This document shows positions 62,849-64,000 of a DNA stretch of 64,000 bases, one piece after another (position 1 is the stretch's first letter; every line of letters begins with the position of its first letter). The DNA comes from Flavobacteriaceae bacterium F08102. Its GTDB lineage: Bacteria; Bacteroidota; Bacteroidia; Flavobacteriales; Flavobacteriaceae. The stretch is taken from the NCBI GenBank assembly GCA_023015935.1, contig JALKAY010000001.1, forward strand, positions 186,874-250,873. The letters run 5' to 3'. Position numbers and translations under genes: made by a program. The notes below the pieces were generated by a model. That model was given only the letters and a program-made list of their open reading frames with translations, did not search any database and was not told the origin of the DNA.

Positions 62849-62927
62849 TATTTTTGCAGTAAACAAGCGTTTTTTAGTTTAATTTTTGCAAAACAAACAA
62901 ATTTACAAAATGTTTTGCAACTACAAA
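62849..62927. promoter_or_regulatory. Overlapping divergent promoters of the M23 operon and alaS
   Basis: Minus strand: TTTG (62927-62924), 18 bp, TAAATTTG (62905-62898), giving a leader of about 55 nt for M23. Plus strand: TATTTTTG at 62849-62856, with a leader near 100 nt for alaS. The plus-strand box lies inside the M23 leader. A 9-bp inverted repeat TTGCAAAAC (62886-62894) / GTTTTGCAA (62912-62920) spans the minus promoter. Confidence 0.5.
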
Positions 62928-62961
62928 AACTCCCTTGTCTTTTTGCTAATAAATAACTCCT

Positions 62962-64000
62962 ATGACATCTCAGAAAATACGTCAACAATTTTTAGATTTT
63001 TTTAAAAGTAAAGGGCACGCTATTGTCCCTTCATCACCGATGGTATTAAAAAATGACCCTACCTTAATGTTCACAAATGCGGGAATGGTCCCGTTCAAAG
63101 AATATTTTTTAGGTCAAAAAAAGATAACGCAATCAAGAATTGCAGACACACAAAAATGCCTTCGTGTATCTGGGAAACACAATGATTTGGAAGAGGTTGG
63201 CCTAGATACCTACCACCACACCATGTTTGAAATGCTGGGAAATTGGAGTTTTGGTGATTACTTTAAAGAGGAGGCCATTGCTTGGGCGTGGGAATTACTC
63301 ACTGAAGTATATGGAATTGACAAACAAAATTTATATGTCAGCGTATTTGAAGGAGATAAAGAAGATGGGTTAGCGTTTGACCATGAAGCCTTTAATTTTT
63401 GGAAAAAATGGATTGATGAAGATCGAATCATCAACGGAAGTAAAAAAGATAATTTTTGGGAGATGGGCTCACAAGGGCCTTGTGGACCCTGTTCAGAAAT
63501 TCACATAGATTTGCGATCGGAAGAGGAAAAAGCGAAAATTCCAGGAAAAAGCTTAGTTAACCAAGACCATCCATTAGTTGTTGAAATTTGGAATTTAGTT
63601 TTTATGCAATTCAACAGAAAAGCAGATGGAAGCCTAGAAGAACTCAGTGCGAAACACATCGATACGGGCATGGGCTTTGAACGACTATGCATGGCCTTAC
63701 AAGGGGTAAAGTCAAATTACGATACCGACGTGTTTAAACCGCTCATTAGGGAAGTAGAAACCATCTGTAATGTACGCTATGAAAGTGGCACTGCTCAAGG
63801 AGATAAAATGGATATTGCCATTCGCGTGATTGTAGATCATGTTCGAGCTGTGGTTTTCACTATTGCTGACGGACAACTTCCTAGCAATACCGGAGCCGGC
63901 TATGTCATACGAAGAATTTTACGAAGAGCCATTCGATATGGATTTACTTTTCTAAACCAAAAAGAACCCTTTATTTATAAAATCACAACAATTCTTAGCA
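62962..64000 (+). CDS. alaS: Alanyl-tRNA synthetase, N-terminal part (cut by window end)
   Basis: ATG at 62962; 346 codons run to the edge with no stop. The class II catalytic core is clear: [24 protein letters not shown] (long motif at 24-47), [51 protein letters not shown], and [19 protein letters not shown] at the end of the visible part. It charges tRNA-Ala. Editing and C-Ala domains lie outside the window. Confidence 0.99.
   Translation, partial: MTSQKIRQQFLDFFKSKGHAIVPSSPMVLKNDPTLMFTNAGMVPFKEYFLGQKKITQSRIADTQKCLRVSGKHNDLEEVGLDTYHHTMFEMLGNWSFGDYFKEEAIAWAWELLTEVYGIDKQNLYVSVFEGDKEDGLAFDHEAFNFWKKWIDEDRIINGSKKDNFWEMGSQGPCGPCSEIHIDLRSEEEKAKIPGKSLVNQDHPLVVEIWNLVFMQFNRKADGSLEELSAKHIDTGMGFERLCMALQGVKSNYDTDVFKPLIREVETICNVRYESGTAQGDKMDIAIRVIVDHVRAVVFTIADGQLPSNTGAGYVIRRILRRAIRYGFTFLNQKEPFIYKITTILS

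Noticed and set aside
1-64000. CRISPR array, prophage, insertion sequence or toxin-antitoxin pair.
   Set aside because: No array of regularly spaced identical repeats, no integrase/transposase/phage structural genes and no recognisable toxin-antitoxin pair were seen.

Overview
The window is chromosomal DNA from a low-GC member of the Bacteroidota, almost certainly a marine-type Flavobacteriaceae. Evidence: Bacteroidota-type promoters (TTTG about 19-21 bp upstream of TAnnTTTG); a type IX secretion sorting tail on at least one large secreted protein; the gliding genes gldE and gldD; GLPGLI-family proteins; an L21 with a C-terminal helix-hairpin-helix extension; a metH split in two; and a homoserine O-acetyltransferase/aspartokinase/homoserine dehydrogenase fusion. 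No transposase, integrase, phage gene or CRISPR array was seen; the window reads as core genome.

Layout. 1-2.1 kb: a gene tail, a GIY-YIG protein, tRNA-Asp, a DUF58 protein and thioredoxin. 2.2-15.2 kb: a methionine/SAM block. On the minus strand, metY-(metX-thrA fusion)-metZ and metH(N)-metH(C)-metF each lie behind their own SAM-I riboswitch; metK lies divergently on the plus strand behind a leader with nested inverted repeats that I do not recognise. 15.3-22.3 kb: an outer-membrane beta-barrel protein and two GLPGLI proteins, divergent from a histidine kinase/OmpR-type regulator pair; three GTTAAC/G repeats at 10-bp spacing lie between them. 22.3-25.8 kb: a PD40 lipoprotein, an M28 peptidase and a tRNA-dihydrouridine synthase. 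25.8-32 kb: a 1220-residue phosphoesterase-like/Omp85-barrel protein with altered metal-site motifs, and a GAF-domain protein. 32-39 kb: housekeeping genes (LolC/E-type permease, rbfA, mce, ftsX, DUF3098, uppP, truB, threonine dehydrogenase, recX).

39-43.9 kb: two tandem paralogous secreted proteins. 44-46 kb: rng, a 30-residue basic protein gene and an HU-type gene. 46.2-49.6 kb: mutY-ssb-gldE-gldD. 49.6-51 kb: heme A synthase-type protein and a small lipoprotein, followed by an 835-bp gene-free stretch. 51.8-58.7 kb: rplU-rpmA, carbonic anhydrase, an S9 peptidase, a DUF3124 lipoprotein, a polysaccharide flippase and dut. 58.7-62.8 kb: LysE-type exporter, ferredoxin reductase, TPM protein, LemA, MerR-type regulator and M23 peptidase. 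62.9 kb to the end: alaS, cut by the window edge.

The strongest candidates for undescribed biology are the metK leader RNA (13865-13959), the degenerate phosphoesterase with a possible kinase-like middle and an Omp85 barrel (25816-29478), and the two-component/GLPGLI/outer-membrane module with its shared repeat operator (15373-22291). All functional statements come from motif and family recognition by eye; no database search was run.
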